Below the pieces are notes generated by a model. The model saw only the letters and a list, made by a program, of their open reading frames with translations. It was not told the DNA's origin and did not search any database. This document shows, piece by piece, positions 42,446 to 53,122 of a stretch of DNA of 64,000 bases; within the stretch, counting starts at the first letter, position 1, and every line of letters begins with the position of its first letter. Origin of the DNA: Lachnospiraceae bacterium AM48-27BH (GTDB lineage Bacteria; Bacillota; Clostridia; Lachnospirales; Lachnospiraceae); NCBI GenBank assembly GCA_003478355.1, contig QUFC01000003.1, positions 98,159 to 162,158 of the forward strand. The letters run 5' to 3'. The position numbers and the translations under genes are program-made.

Positions 42446-43810
42446 ATGAAATTAAGAAGATTTGCAGCTCTTTCAATGGCAATGGCGATGGCAGCAACTA
42501 CAGCAGCAGGATGTTCCTCAGGACAGAAAACAACAGAGACAACTGCTGCAGAAACCTCTTCAGAAGCAGCATCCAGTGAAGCAGCTTCCAGTGAGGCGGA
42601 AAGCAAGGACGAACAGGCCGGAGCATCTTTAGAAGGTGTAAAGATCACCATGATGAACAGCAAACCGGAGCTGGAGGATGCTTTTAATGAGGCTGCAAAG
42701 GAATTCCAGGATGCAACAGGTGTGGAGATGGAGATCTATACCACAGATAAACCAGGAGAGGCAATTGCACAGAAGTATGCAGCTGGCGATCCTGCAACCC
42801 TGATGCTTTGCGATTATCCGAATGTTATGGATATTGCGGCAGAAAAACTTCTGGATTTAAGCGATGAGAAATGGGTTGCAGACGGTGGTGATGCGTTAGG
42901 AGCAAAGCTTGATGGAAAACTGTATGGTTTCCCATTTTGTGTTGAAGCATTTGGCCTTCTTTATAACAAAACTGCCATTGAGAATATTATTGGTAAAGAG
43001 TTTAATCCAGATGATTATCAGACCTTAGATGAGTTTAAAACACTTTTAGATGAATTAAAAGCAGGTGGTATGGAGACACCGGTGATTTTAAACTCCGAGG
43101 ACTGGTCCATTGGACAGCATTTCATTCAGTATACATATAAGATGCAGACCGGCAAGAAAGAAGATGCACAGAAGTTATTCGAGGATGTAAAAGCAGGTAA
43201 TGCGACGTTTGAGGATAATGCAGTATTTAATGCAGTATTTGACACACTGGATGTCTTAATTGATGATAATATCAATAAAGCAGATCCACTGGCAGCAGAT
43301 TATGACTTGAATGCAAGCTATTTAGCAGAAGGTGAGGCAGCATTCTGGTTAAATGGAAGCTTTGCATGGCCAGACACAAAAGAATATGTTGATGGTTCCA
43401 TGGAATATGGCATTATGGCTTATCCTGTTAATGGTGATTTTCCATCTGTAGGAAAGATTAATGCAAATGCAACCAAGTTCTTTGCAATTGATAATGTAAA
43501 AGCAACTCCAGAACAGCAGGAAGCAGCAAAAGAGTTCTTAAACTGGCTGGTATATGATGAGGCTGGGCAGAAGGTATTGGTTGAGAAATGTGAGATTGTT
43601 CCGGCGTTTACCAATATTACTCTGGATCTGACAAATGATTTTAATAAGGGTGTAAAATCCTATGTTGATCAGGGAAGAACCAATGAGTATGTTCCGATTC
43701 CTTCTGATCACAGAAGCAGCCTTGCAGCGTATATGCAGAAATATCTGGCAGGTGAGATCGACAGAACAGAAGTAGCAAAACAGATGGATGAGTTCTGGAA
43801 AACCCACTAA
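42446..43810 (+). CDS. Sugar ABC transporter, extracellular solute-binding lipoprotein
   Basis: 454-aa family 1 (MalE-like) binding protein. Signal peptide with lipobox TTAAGC (Cys23), then a Ser/Glu/Ala linker, then the binding domain with ATGVEMEIYTTDKPGEAIAQ, FPFCVEAFGLLYNKTAIENI and AEGEAAFWLNGSFAWPD. Captures an oligosaccharide or glycoside and passes it to the two permeases downstream; the ATPase is not in this cluster, so a shared MsmX-type ATPase is expected. Start at 42446 is set by GGAGGGTTAGTT. Confidence 0.92.
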   Translation: MKLRRFAALSMAMAMAATTAAGCSSGQKTTETTAAETSSEAASSEAASSEAESKDEQAGASLEGVKITMMNSKPELEDAFNEAAKEFQDATGVEMEIYTTDKPGEAIAQKYAAGDPATLMLCDYPNVMDIAAEKLLDLSDEKWVADGGDALGAKLDGKLYGFPFCVEAFGLLYNKTAIENIIGKEFNPDDYQTLDEFKTLLDELKAGGMETPVILNSEDWSIGQHFIQYTYKMQTGKKEDAQKLFEDVKAGNATFEDNAVFNAVFDTLDVLIDDNINKADPLAADYDLNASYLAEGEAAFWLNGSFAWPDTKEYVDGSMEYGIMAYPVNGDFPSVGKINANATKFFAIDNVKATPEQQEAAKEFLNWLVYDEAGQKVLVEKCEIVPAFTNITLDLTNDFNKGVKSYVDQGRTNEYVPIPSDHRSSLAAYMQKYLAGEIDRTEVAKQMDEFWKTH

Positions 43811-43833
43811 AACCCATGATTGACTGGAGACAG

Positions 43834-43868
43834 GCGTGGTTTCGGAGAGATGTCTCCCGAAACCACGC
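43834..43868 (+). terminator. Intercistronic hairpin between binding protein and permeases
   Basis: GCGTGGTTTCGG (43834-43845) pairs with CCGAAACCACGC (43857-43868), extended inward by GAGA/TCTC to a stem of about 15 bp with a 4-nt loop. TTTTCT follows. Likely partial terminator or mRNA stabiliser giving more binding protein than permease. Confidence 0.7.
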
Positions 43869-43924
43869 TTTTCTATCATCGGAGCTGCCGATGACGGAAT
43901 AGAGATGGTAAAGGAAGAAAAAGT

Positions 43925-44809
43925 ATGAAAAGTAAAGAAAAATTCAGCAGTAAATTAGGTACCTTTCTGCTATTTGCAGGACCTGCAGTGATTTCGTTTG
44001 TTCTGGTGGTTATGCTTCCGATGGTTTATGGAATCTATCTGACCTTTACAAGCTGGGATGGATTCAGTGATGCAAAACCATTTGTCGGCATTGCGAATTA
44101 TATCTCTGTGTTTAAAGACACTGCTTTCTGGACTTCCCTCTGGATTACAGTAAAATATGTATTTTTATCCGTTATTTTTATTAATGCGATCGCATTCTGC
44201 CTGGCATATCTTTTGACCAGCGGGATCAAGGGACAGAATTTCCTTCGTGCAGGCTTCTTTACACCAAACCTGATCGGTGGAATCGTTCTGGGATACATCT
44301 GGCAGTTTATTTTTTCCAGGGTGCTGGTGGATTTGAACAGTATTTTAAATCTTCCGATTTTTGCAAAATCCTGGCTTTCTTCCCCACATGGAGCCTTTGC
44401 TGCCATGGTGATCGTAACAACCTGGCAGTATTCCGGATATATGCTGTTAATCTATATTTCTGGTTTTGTAAGCGTACCTCAGGATCTGATCGAGGCAGCA
44501 AAAATCGATGGAGGAACCTCCAGCCAGATCACCAGATATATCACGATGCCGATGATGGTACCGGCATTTGTTACCTGTATTTTCCTGTCTCTGACCAGAT
44601 GCTTTAAGGTTTACGACCTGAACCTGGCGTTGACGGCAGGCGGTCCTTATGACAGCACCAAGATGGCAGCCATGCACATTTATACGCAGGCATTTGAGAA
44701 TCATCTGTACGGAATCGGACAGGCGGAAGCGTTGGTATTATTCCTGGTAATGGGTATTATCGCTTTTATCCAGATTTCAGTAGGAAAGTCAAAGGAGGTT
44801 GAAGCATAA
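43925..44809 (+). CDS. Sugar ABC transporter permease (MalF/UgpA type)
   Basis: 294 aa with six TM helices. The inner loop that contacts the ATPase has the EAAxxDG motif (LIEAAKIDGGTSSQITRYIT). Pairs with the MalG-type permease downstream to form the channel. Start after AAAGGAAGAAAAAGT. Separated from the binding-protein gene by an intercistronic hairpin. Confidence 0.93.
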   Translation: MKSKEKFSSKLGTFLLFAGPAVISFVLVVMLPMVYGIYLTFTSWDGFSDAKPFVGIANYISVFKDTAFWTSLWITVKYVFLSVIFINAIAFCLAYLLTSGIKGQNFLRAGFFTPNLIGGIVLGYIWQFIFSRVLVDLNSILNLPIFAKSWLSSPHGAFAAMVIVTTWQYSGYMLLIYISGFVSVPQDLIEAAKIDGGTSSQITRYITMPMMVPAFVTCIFLSLTRCFKVYDLNLALTAGGPYDSTKMAAMHIYTQAFENHLYGIGQAEALVLFLVMGIIAFIQISVGKSKEVEA

Positions 44810-45681
44810 TGGCAAAAGAGGTAAAATCAGTTCAGGTAGGCGGCACAAAAAAACTGGTTATGGATGTAGTTAAGACCATTTTTGTTGTCTTTATGTTTTT
44901 GTTTTATATGATGCCATTTATTTTGGTCATTATCAATTCCTTGAAGAGAAAGGTTAATATTGTAAAAAATCCTTTGATGCTGATTGATGACAAAGGAGTC
45001 CAGCTTGTTAACTATGTGAAGGCATTTACGGAAATGGATTTTGGAGCTGCATTCTTTAACTCCATTTTGATAACAGGTGTCAGTGTATTTCTGATCCTGT
45101 TATGCTCATCCATGACTGCATATTTATTCGTGAGAACCAACTGGCTGGCATGCCGGATCTTCTTTGCACTGATCGTGGCTTACATGGTAGTTCCCTTCCA
45201 GGTTATCATGATCCCACTGGTTTCTATTTACGGTAATATTTTTGGAATCTTAAATTCCAGGGCGACCTTGATCTTTATGAACCTGGGATTCGGAACGGGT
45301 ATGGCCATATTTATGTGTCATGGATTTATTAAAACAAATGTTCCTATGGCATTGGAGGAGGCAGCAAAAATCGATGGTTGTACCAGATTACAGATTTTCT
45401 TTAAAGTTGTACTTCCACTGATGAAGCCAATTTTATCAACCATCACAATTTTAAATACGTTAGGTCTGTGGAATGACTATCTGTTACCAAACCTGGTATT
45501 AGGAAAGAAAGCATTGTACACATTGCCGTTGGCGATCCGTACCTTCTACGGAACATTCTCCAATGACCTTGGAAAAATCATGGCTGCACTGGTTATGATT
45601 GTGGCACCAATTATTTTGGTGTACATCTTCCTTCAGAAATACATCATCGGTGGAGTTGTGGCAGGTGCAGTAAAATCATAA
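44809..45681 (+). CDS. Sugar ABC transporter permease (MalG/UgpE type)
   Basis: 290 aa, six TM helices, EAA loop ALEEAAKIDGCTRLQIFFKV. Start overlaps the stop of the upstream permease by one base (TAATG) with AGGAGG just ahead, so translation is coupled. Forms the membrane channel with the preceding subunit. Confidence 0.93.
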   Translation: MAKEVKSVQVGGTKKLVMDVVKTIFVVFMFLFYMMPFILVIINSLKRKVNIVKNPLMLIDDKGVQLVNYVKAFTEMDFGAAFFNSILITGVSVFLILLCSSMTAYLFVRTNWLACRIFFALIVAYMVVPFQVIMIPLVSIYGNIFGILNSRATLIFMNLGFGTGMAIFMCHGFIKTNVPMALEEAAKIDGCTRLQIFFKVVLPLMKPILSTITILNTLGLWNDYLLPNLVLGKKALYTLPLAIRTFYGTFSNDLGKIMAALVMIVAPIILVYIFLQKYIIGGVVAGAVKS

Positions 45682-45711
45682 AAGCAGCAGCCTACAGAAA
45701 GGACAGAATTT

Positions 45712-46685
45712 ATGGCTACGATTAAAGATGTTGCCAGTAAGGCAGGAGTATCGATCACAACCGTGTCCAGAGTCATGAACGACAGAGGACCTTTGAGTGA
45801 GGCGACGAAAAAAGCAGTTCATGACGCAATGGAGGAATTGGGATATTTTCCAAATGATGTAGCCCGCGCACTTGGAAAAAACAGTCTGATATCATGGGAT
45901 TGATCGTACCTACGATTAAGCATCCTTTTTTTGGCGAACTGGTGCATGCGTGTGAGGATGAAACCTATCGTCGTGGTTATAAATTGATGGTAGTTGCTTC
46001 TGGTTATAATGAAGAAAAAGAAAAACGCTGCATGGATATTTTAAGAAGAAATATGGTGGATGGAATCTTTTATGCGTCACATTTTCTGAGCAGAGAATTT
46101 TTGGAGGAGCTCCGGGTTCCGGCAGTGACGCTGAATAACGAGTTTTCCGGTCTTCCTGTGATCCATTCGGATGATGTCCAGGGCGGTTATATGGCAGCCC
46201 GCCATCTGATCGGAAAGGGATGCAAACGCATGGTCCACATCAGTGGACAGCAGGATCTGCATCTGTCGGCGGATGTAAGAATGACCTCATTTATGAAAGA
46301 ATGTGAACGGCAGGGCGTGGCCTGTAAGGTATATTCCGCCAGTGAGCAGATGCTGTGGGATATGGAATATATGCCTTTGATCAACCGGATTTTTATGGAA
46401 AATCCGGATATGGACGGAATTTTTGCAAGCTCAGATATCATTGCAGCCCAGTGTATCCAGATGGCGGGAACCTTGGGATACCGGATTCCGGAGGATATCA
46501 AAATTGTTGGATATGATGATATTTGTCTCAGCCGTCTTTTATATCCGCCGCTGACAACGGTCCATCAGGATATTAAAGGGCTGGCAAAGACAGCGATGGA
46601 TACGGTTGAGGAACTGATTGAAGGAAAACAGGTGCCGGAAAGCCAGGTGGTTTCTGTGTCTTTTATAGAAAGGAAAACAACATGA
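45712..46685 (+). CDS. LacI-family regulator of the sugar operon (frameshifted in this sequence)
   Basis: About 324 aa once restored. HTH MATIKDVASKAGVSITTVSR then VMNDRGPLSEATKKAVHDAM, sensor domain with MGLIVPTIKHPFFGELV, DGIFASSDIIAAQCIQMAG and IVGYDDICLSRLLYPPLTTV. The frame breaks in the A6 run at 45876-45881: one more A gives RALGKKQSDIMGLIVP. It lies inside the operon, so it probably autoregulates through the CG-centred sites at 42258-42327, with the imported sugar or a phosphorolysis product as inducer. Stop overlaps the next gene. Confidence 0.87.
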
Positions 46686-48130
46686 GTTTTAAGAAAGTAA
46701 GTAATCAAATCATGCTGATCACTTATGCAGACAGCATGGGAAAGAATTTAAAGGAACTGGAAGAGATTTTAACAACACAAGTAAAGGGAGCCATTGGCGG
46801 ACTGCATATCTTACCGTTTTTTCCGTCTTCTGCAGACCGGGGATTTGCGCCAATGACTTACCGGGAGGTAGATCCGGCCTTTGGTGACTGGGAGGATATT
46901 GAGCGTTTGGCATCGAAGTATTATCTGATGTACGACTATATGATCAATCACGTATCTGCCCACAGTCCGGAATATCTGGATTATCTGGAGAAAAAAGATG
47001 AGTCAGAATATCGGGATTTCTTTATCCGTTTTCAAGATTTCTGGGAAAACGGATATCCGACACAGGAACAGCTGGAAAAGATCTATAAGAGAAAGGCCGG
47101 TGGTCCGTCTGTGAAAGCAGAGTTTGCAGATGGGAGCAGTGAACTGATCTGGAGTACCTTCAGTTCAGAGCAGATCGATCTGGACTGCAACCAGCCAAAG
47201 GTAAAAGAATTTATCCGTAAAAATCTGGAATTCCTGGCAAAACATGGCGCGGCTTTGATCCGACTGGATGCATTCGGCTATGCGACTAAGAAGCCGGGAA
47301 CCAATTGCTTTTTCCTGGAACCGGAGGTCTGGGACCTGTTAAAGGAAACCCAGGATATGATGGCACCGTATGGGATCAAAGCGCTTCCGGAGATCCATGA
47401 GACATATTTTACCCAGTTAAAGCTGGATGCCAGAGGATATGATGTGTATGATTTTGCACTGCCGCTTCTGGTATTGCAGGCATTGTATTTTGGCGACGCC
47501 ATTTATCTGAAAAACTGGATGAAGATCTGTCCGAAGCACCAGTTTACAACATTGGATACCCATGATGGGATCGGGGTGATGGATACTTATCATCTTCTTC
47601 CGGATGATGAAATTGACCGGACACTGGAGAGACTGTATGAGATCAGCCCTGTCACAAAGGGCATCAGCACCAAATCTTCTCATACTTATTTTGATGCATA
47701 TCAGGTGAACTGTTCTTATTTCTCTGCTCTGGATGAGGATGAAAATGTGTATCTGTTAGCCAGGGCAATCCAGTTTTTTACACCTGGCATTCCGATGGTC
47801 TATTATATGGGCATGCTGGCAGGCGTTAATGATCTGGAGCTGTTAAAAAAGACTGGTGGAGGCCGTGATATTAACCGGAGATATTACACAAAAGAGCAGG
47901 CTGAGGAAGCATTCAGGCAGCCGGTGGTACAGAAATTGCTTCGTATGATGGAGCTGCGAAATACCCATCCGGCTTTTGATGGAGAACTCCAGATTTTAGA
48001 CAGTGATCCTTATACACTTTCTGTCTGCTGGAGCAAAGAGCAGGAATGGGCACAGCTGGATGCGGATCTCCGGACCAAAGAATGGAAAATCGTTTATACG
48101 GAACAAGGAAAAGAAAAAACTTTTGCATAG
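46682..48130 (+). CDS. gtfA: GH13 subfamily 18 sucrose phosphorylase-type enzyme
   Basis: 482-aa retaining glycoside phosphorylase. Nucleophile Asp in ALIRLDAFGYATKKPGTNCF, acid/base Glu in LPEIHETYF, transition-state Asp in TTLDTHDGIGVMDTYHLLP; FDAYQVNCSYFSALDEDE matches the LDxYQxN loop of sucrose phosphorylases. It splits an alpha-glucoside with phosphate to glucose-1-phosphate. The active-site loop IYKRKAGGP resembles that of Streptococcus GtfA rather than Bifidobacterium, and relatives act on sucrose, sucrose-6'-phosphate, glucosylglycerate or glucosylglycerol, so the exact acceptor is open. Import by ABC transport favours an unphosphorylated substrate. Confidence 0.87.
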   Translation: MSFKKVSNQIMLITYADSMGKNLKELEEILTTQVKGAIGGLHILPFFPSSADRGFAPMTYREVDPAFGDWEDIERLASKYYLMYDYMINHVSAHSPEYLDYLEKKDESEYRDFFIRFQDFWENGYPTQEQLEKIYKRKAGGPSVKAEFADGSSELIWSTFSSEQIDLDCNQPKVKEFIRKNLEFLAKHGAALIRLDAFGYATKKPGTNCFFLEPEVWDLLKETQDMMAPYGIKALPEIHETYFTQLKLDARGYDVYDFALPLLVLQALYFGDAIYLKNWMKICPKHQFTTLDTHDGIGVMDTYHLLPDDEIDRTLERLYEISPVTKGISTKSSHTYFDAYQVNCSYFSALDEDENVYLLARAIQFFTPGIPMVYYMGMLAGVNDLELLKKTGGGRDINRRYYTKEQAEEAFRQPVVQKLLRMMELRNTHPAFDGELQILDSDPYTLSVCWSKEQEWAQLDADLRTKEWKIVYTEQGKEKTFA

Positions 48131-48154
48131 AATCAGGAGACAAGTGAGGAGAAT

Positions 48155-49678
48155 ATGGAAAGTAGATTGGAGCGCTGCAGCTTAAAGGAAGCGGGAATTT
48201 CTGCTTCTGGGGTACAAAAATTTCTGGATGAGATCCAGACCGGAGGCTACCACCTTCACAGCCTGATGCTTACCCGCCATGGAAAAGTGGCATACGAGTG
48301 CAGCTGGAAGCCATATCAGCTGGACGAGGTACACCTGATGCATTCTTTCACGAAGGGCCTGGTGGCGACTGCCATTGGTATTCTGGAGGGAGAGGATCGG
48401 ATATCACTGGAGGATTCTCTGATCTCTTATTTTCCAGAATATCAGGTGGATGACCAGGACGGAAAATTGGAGAAGATCACGATCCGGACCCTGCTAACGA
48501 TGAGCAACGGTCATCCGGATGTTCCGGACCGCCATGGGTGTGATGATGAAGTCCGTACTTTTTTAGAATATCCGATCGTGCATGAACCGGGAACCGTGTT
48601 TATGTATGATTCGATGGGAACGAATATGCTGGCGGCAGTTGTGAAACGTGTGACCGGTTATAATCTGTTCCAGTTCTTGCGGTTCCGGGTTTTAGAGCCG
48701 ATGGGAATCTATGGAGTGGACTGTGACAGCTGTACTTCCGGAAAAGACCAGGGCGGCGGCGGAAGCCGTCTGAAGACCGAGGATATGGCCAAGATCACGA
48801 TCCTGTATTTAAATAAAGGAAAATGGAATGGAAAGCAGCTGGTTCCAGAGGGCTGGATCGAACGGATGACAACGATGCAGTTTGAGAAGAGCATGGATGC
48901 TTCAAATCCGGACTGGGAGGACTGGAAGTGCGGATATGGTTTCCAGGTATGGATGTGCCAGATACCAAACACCTTCCGGTTTGACGGCATGTTTGGACAG
49001 TTTGGCATCGTGCTTAAGGATTACGATGCGTCTGTTGTGACGACCTGCGGCGAGGCATATACAGAAGCAGTGCTGCGGCTGGTCTGGAAATATCTGGTTC
49101 CGGCCATGAAGGGCGCAGATGAGGATTCCGAACAGACAGAATGGGAACTGGAACAAAGAAAAGCATCGTTACATATTGCGTGGCCGCTGGAGCATGAGAC
49201 GGTTCCTGCGCAGACAGAAAAGCTCTGGACAGAGCTTCTTGGAAAAACGATCATGTTTCCAGAAAACCAGGCATCGGTGCTGGCAGAAAGCCGAGTGAAC
49301 AACTGCCATACCTCGACCTGGACAGAACAGCACAGAACCGGTATCCAGTCGCTTCGGCTGGAACAGACAGATGGTGGGATCGTGCTTTGCTTTAAAGATA
49401 ACTGCAACCGCGGAAGTCTCCCGGTAGGAGATGGAGCGGAGCCTAAACGGGGGCTGCTTTGCTCCCTGTGGGGAGATTATGAGGTATGGACGGCTGCAAG
49501 GTGGCTTTCAGATGGAAGACTTTGCATGCAGATCCGTATGGTAAATGGAGAATATTATCAGGTATTTACCATGAAAAAAGAGAACGATGGCATCGTTGTG
49601 CAGATCTACAGTGGTCCATGGGACAGAAGGGTTGGAAGACCGGAAGGAAAAGAATATCACTGCAGCCTTTTACAGTAA
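48155..49678 (+). CDS. Serine hydrolase, class C beta-lactamase family
   Basis: 507 aa. The N-terminal 350 residues form a beta-lactamase/transpeptidase-like fold: S64-x-x-K67 (MHSFTKGLVATAIG) and Y151-D-S153 (FMYDSMGTNMLAAV). A C-terminal beta-rich region (about 360-507) resembles the DUF3471-type extension of these esterases. No signal peptide, so it is cytoplasmic. In this sugar operon it may be an esterase or amidase removing acyl groups from the imported glycoside rather than a resistance enzyme. Start after GAGGAGAAT. Confidence 0.8.
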   Translation: MESRLERCSLKEAGISASGVQKFLDEIQTGGYHLHSLMLTRHGKVAYECSWKPYQLDEVHLMHSFTKGLVATAIGILEGEDRISLEDSLISYFPEYQVDDQDGKLEKITIRTLLTMSNGHPDVPDRHGCDDEVRTFLEYPIVHEPGTVFMYDSMGTNMLAAVVKRVTGYNLFQFLRFRVLEPMGIYGVDCDSCTSGKDQGGGGSRLKTEDMAKITILYLNKGKWNGKQLVPEGWIERMTTMQFEKSMDASNPDWEDWKCGYGFQVWMCQIPNTFRFDGMFGQFGIVLKDYDASVVTTCGEAYTEAVLRLVWKYLVPAMKGADEDSEQTEWELEQRKASLHIAWPLEHETVPAQTEKLWTELLGKTIMFPENQASVLAESRVNNCHTSTWTEQHRTGIQSLRLEQTDGGIVLCFKDNCNRGSLPVGDGAEPKRGLLCSLWGDYEVWTAARWLSDGRLCMQIRMVNGEYYQVFTMKKENDGIVVQIYSGPWDRRVGRPEGKEYHCSLLQ

Positions 49679-49718
49679 AAATGCCAGACAATTCTGAAAT
49701 GAAATTGAGGTTTATGGT

Positions 49719-51544
49719 ATGAAAAAAGAGGAAGAGATTTATGAAGCAAGGTTTCAAAAGCATATCGATGAGTTGAAATGGCTCTATATGGAATTGTATG
49801 ACGATCAGGAGCATTTCGATGAATTGTGTGCTTCTATGAAACAATTTTATGATACCAGGAAAAAGGGATTAAAAGCTTCTGATCTGACCCGGGAAGCAGA
49901 CCCGAATTGGTATAAGGGAAGCGATATCCTGGGTATGATGATGTACACGAAGATGTTCGGAGGCAATTTAAAAGGGGTCAAGAAGCATCTGGATTATTTA
50001 AAGGAGTGCGGAATCAATTATCTTCATCTGATGCCGCTGATGGAATCTCCGAAGGACCGTTCTGACGGTGGATACGCAGTGGCAGATTTCAGAAAGGTAC
50101 AGCCGGAGCTGGGAACGATCCGGGATCTGGAGTCACTGGCTTCGGAATGCCGGAAACAGGGGATCAGCATCTGCCTGGATTTTGTCATGAACCATACTTC
50201 CGAAGATCATGAGTGGGCAAAGCGTGCAAGAGCAGGGGAAAAAGAGTATCAGGACCGCTATTTCTTCTATGATAACTGGGATATCCCGTCACAGTTTGAA
50301 AAAACAGTCCCACAGGTATTCCCAACCACAGCTCCTGGTAATTTTACCTGGCTTCCGGAGATCGAGAAAGTGGTCATGACCACGTTTTATCCCTATCAGT
50401 GGGATCTAAATTATGCAAATCCTGTGGTTTTCAATGAGATGATGTATAATTTCCTGTATTTTGCAAATCTGGGCATTGATATTATCCGGATCGATGCGGT
50501 TCCGTACATCTGGAAAGAGCTTGGAACCTCTTGCAGAAATCTGCAGAAGGTTCACACGATCGTCCGGATGATGCGTATGATCGGTGAGATCGTATGTCCT
50601 GGAATTCTGCTGCTTGGTGAAGTGGTGATGGAACCAGAAAAGGTCGTGCCTTATTTTGGAACGCCAGAGAAGCCGGAGTGCATATGCTCTACAATGTGAC
50701 GACCATGGCAACCATTTGGAATACTGTGGCAACGAAGGATACCAGACTTCTGGAAAAACAGCTTGACAGTGTGTACCATCTGCCGGGCGAATATACCTTC
50801 CTGAATTATCTGCGGTGCCATGATGATATCGGCTGGGGACTGGATTATGACAGTCTTGGAGGCTGGGGAATGGATCAGGTAGCCCATAAGCAGTTCTTAA
50901 ATGATTTCTTTACAGGAAAATATAAAGAAAGCTTCAGTAGAGGTGTTCTCTATAATGATGATCCGGTCAGCAGGGATGCCCGTTTCTGCGGAACGACTGC
51001 CTCCATGTGTGGGATTGAGGAGGCTTTGGAGAAACAGGATGAAGGAAAAATGGATCAGGCAATCCGTCTGGATCTGATGCTGCATGGATTTATGCTGCAG
51101 CAGTCCGGAATCCCGGTGATCTACAGCGGAGATGAGGTCGGCGCATTAAACGATAACCATTATAAAGAGGATCCGGAGAAGGCAGAGGATTCCCGTTATA
51201 TCCACAGAGGTCAGTTTGACTGGAAACTGACAGAGAAGATCCAACAGGAGGGAACTGTCCAGAACCGTATCTTTTATGGTCTGCGCAGGATGGAAGAGAT
51301 CCGCATGGAGCATGAAGTATTTTCTTCCGATGCGCTTGCAAGAACCATGGATATGGAGGATGATTCGATTCTTGGCATTCTGCGGACAGGAGAAACTGAA
51401 GAGATGCTTGGCGTTTATAATTTCAGTGATGCTCCGAAAAAGGTTTCGCTGCAGGAAACATGGACGGATCTGTTAAATGATGAAACATATGATACAGAGC
51501 TTTTATTAAAGCCTTATGACTTTAGGTGGATGATCAGAAAGTGA
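49719..51544 (+). CDS. Amylosucrase-like GH13 glucosyltransferase/sucrose hydrolase (frameshifted in this sequence)
   Basis: About 608 aa once restored. The nucleophile region IDIIRIDAVPYIWKELGTSC, acid/base LLLGEVVMEP, and CHDDIGWGLDYDSLGGWGM match the amylosucrase group (GH13_4), which breaks sucrose and transfers or releases glucose. The frame breaks at 50681: GAGTGCATATG needs a second C to give PECHMLYNVTTMATIWN. The rest is intact to the C-terminal beta domain. Paired with a GH13_18 phosphorylase, this makes two different sucrose- or glucoside-cleaving enzymes in one operon. Confidence 0.85.
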
Positions 51545-51555
51545 GGGAAAGCAGA

Positions 51556-52290
51556 ATGAAGGTAATGGCACATAGAGGCTACAGCGGAAAATATCCGGAG
51601 AACACGATGCTGGCTTTTGAAGAGGCAGCAAAAACCGGAGCAGACGGAATTGAGCTGGATGTTCAGCTGACAAAGGACGGACAGGTGGTGGTGATCCATG
51701 ATGAGCGGATCGACCGTACCACAGACGGAAGCGGATGGGTAAAGGACTATACCTATGAAGAATTAAAAAAATTCAATGCCGCCAGGGTAAAAGGTGATCA
51801 GTTTGGATTTCAGCCGATCCCATCCTTTGAAGAGTACTGTGCCTGGGCAAAGAACCAGTCATTGTTTACCAATGTGGAATTAAAGACCAGTATCATTTAT
51901 TATCCGGAGATCGAAGAGAAAACGATCGCTCTGATCCGCAAGTATGGTCTGGAGGATCGGATCATATTCTCGTCATTTAACCATTTGTCAATTCTGAAGA
52001 TGAAGGAACTGGCCCCGGAGATCCCTTGTGGTGCTTTAGTTGGCGACCGGGGATTAAAATATGCAGGATTTTATTGTGAACGCTTTGGATTTGAATTTTA
52101 TCATCCAGATTTCGCAACCCTGACAGAGGAGGATGTAAAGGAGTGTAAGGCGCATGGGGTTGGTATCAATGCTTGGACAGTCAATGGCATGGAAGGGCTG
52201 GAAAAATTGGTGGAATGGGATTGTGAAGGAATTATCACAAACTACCCGGATGTTCCTGTGAAATATTTCAAAGCAAGAAACAATGATTAG
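51556..52290 (+). CDS. Glycerophosphodiester phosphodiesterase
   Basis: 244-aa GDPD TIM barrel. Catalytic set: H6-R7 (MAHRGYSGKYPENT), E33 and D35 (GIELDVQLTKDG), H48 (VVVIHDE), with ELKTS later. Cleaves glycerophosphodiesters to glycerol-3-phosphate and an alcohol. No signal peptide, so cytoplasmic. Start at 51556 after GAGGGAAAGCAG, 11 nt after the GH13 stop. Its presence in a glucoside operon hints that the substrate could be a glycerol-containing glycoside or phosphoglycoside. Confidence 0.9.
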   Translation: MKVMAHRGYSGKYPENTMLAFEEAAKTGADGIELDVQLTKDGQVVVIHDERIDRTTDGSGWVKDYTYEELKKFNAARVKGDQFGFQPIPSFEEYCAWAKNQSLFTNVELKTSIIYYPEIEEKTIALIRKYGLEDRIIFSSFNHLSILKMKELAPEIPCGALVGDRGLKYAGFYCERFGFEFYHPDFATLTEEDVKECKAHGVGINAWTVNGMEGLEKLVEWDCEGIITNYPDVPVKYFKARNND

Positions 52291-52302
52291 GAGGAATCAC
52301 TC

Positions 52303-53121
52303 TTGGCACTGATGCATATCAATTTTCATTCGGACGTCTTAAATATGGATACCAAGATCAGTGTGATCATGCCGCAGCGGATGCAGGGAATCGGACTGGC
52401 AGGAAGCAGGGACAGTGAAAACTATCCTGTTCTGTGGCTTCTTCATGGGCGGAGTGATGATGATACCATATGGATGCGGAGAACCTCGATCGAGCGCTAT
52501 GCGGCGCCTCTTGGCATCATGGTCATCATGCCGGAGGTCAGCTACAGCCGTTATCTGAATATGGTACATGGTCCAAGATATTTTGATTATATATCCAGAG
52601 AACTGCCGGAATTCTGCGAAAAACTGTTTCCGAAGATGAGCCGGAAGCGGGAGGACCATTATATTGCCGGTCTTTCTATGGGCGGCGGCGGTGCGATGTG
52701 GGTAGGGCTGCAGAAGCCAGAGCAGTACGGTACGATCTGCATGCTCTCCACAGGAGGAATTGCTCCTTTAGAGGGGCTGTGGCGTTCTAAGAGCGGAGAT
52801 GATATCTTTTACCGCAAATGTAACGAGGATATTTATGGAACGCCGGATTCTGACAGTCTGGCGGGAACAGAGTACGATATCCTGAAGCTGATCCGTGAGA
52901 CAGCAAAGAAGCATACGGTTGTTCCGAAGGTATATCATGCCATGGGAACAGAGGATATCCGTTATCCTGTGGCGATGAAGATCAAGGAAACCTTTGAAAG
53001 TATCCCTGGAAATCCATATAATTATGAATACCACGAGGGTCCGGGAGTCCATGAGTGGGTCTTCTGGGACGAGTGGATTCATCATTTTCTGGATACTGTC
53101 GTGCAGAAAGGAGGCCGATAA
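52303..53121 (+). CDS. Esterase D/FrmB-like alpha/beta hydrolase (active-site residues present)
   Basis: 272 aa from a TTG with AGGAGG 8 nt upstream. Oxyanion-hole region LWLLHGRSDDD, nucleophile elbow GLSMGG with Ser125, late His in GVHEWVFWDEW. Family members deacylate small esters or acetylated sugars. It is followed after one base by a shorter paralogue in which these residues are missing. Possible role: removing acetyl groups from the imported glycoside. Confidence 0.85.
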   Translation: MALMHINFHSDVLNMDTKISVIMPQRMQGIGLAGSRDSENYPVLWLLHGRSDDDTIWMRRTSIERYAAPLGIMVIMPEVSYSRYLNMVHGPRYFDYISRELPEFCEKLFPKMSRKREDHYIAGLSMGGGGAMWVGLQKPEQYGTICMLSTGGIAPLEGLWRSKSGDDIFYRKCNEDIYGTPDSDSLAGTEYDILKLIRETAKKHTVVPKVYHAMGTEDIRYPVAMKIKETFESIPGNPYNYEYHEGPGVHEWVFWDEWIHHFLDTVVQKGGR

Positions 53122-53122
53122 C

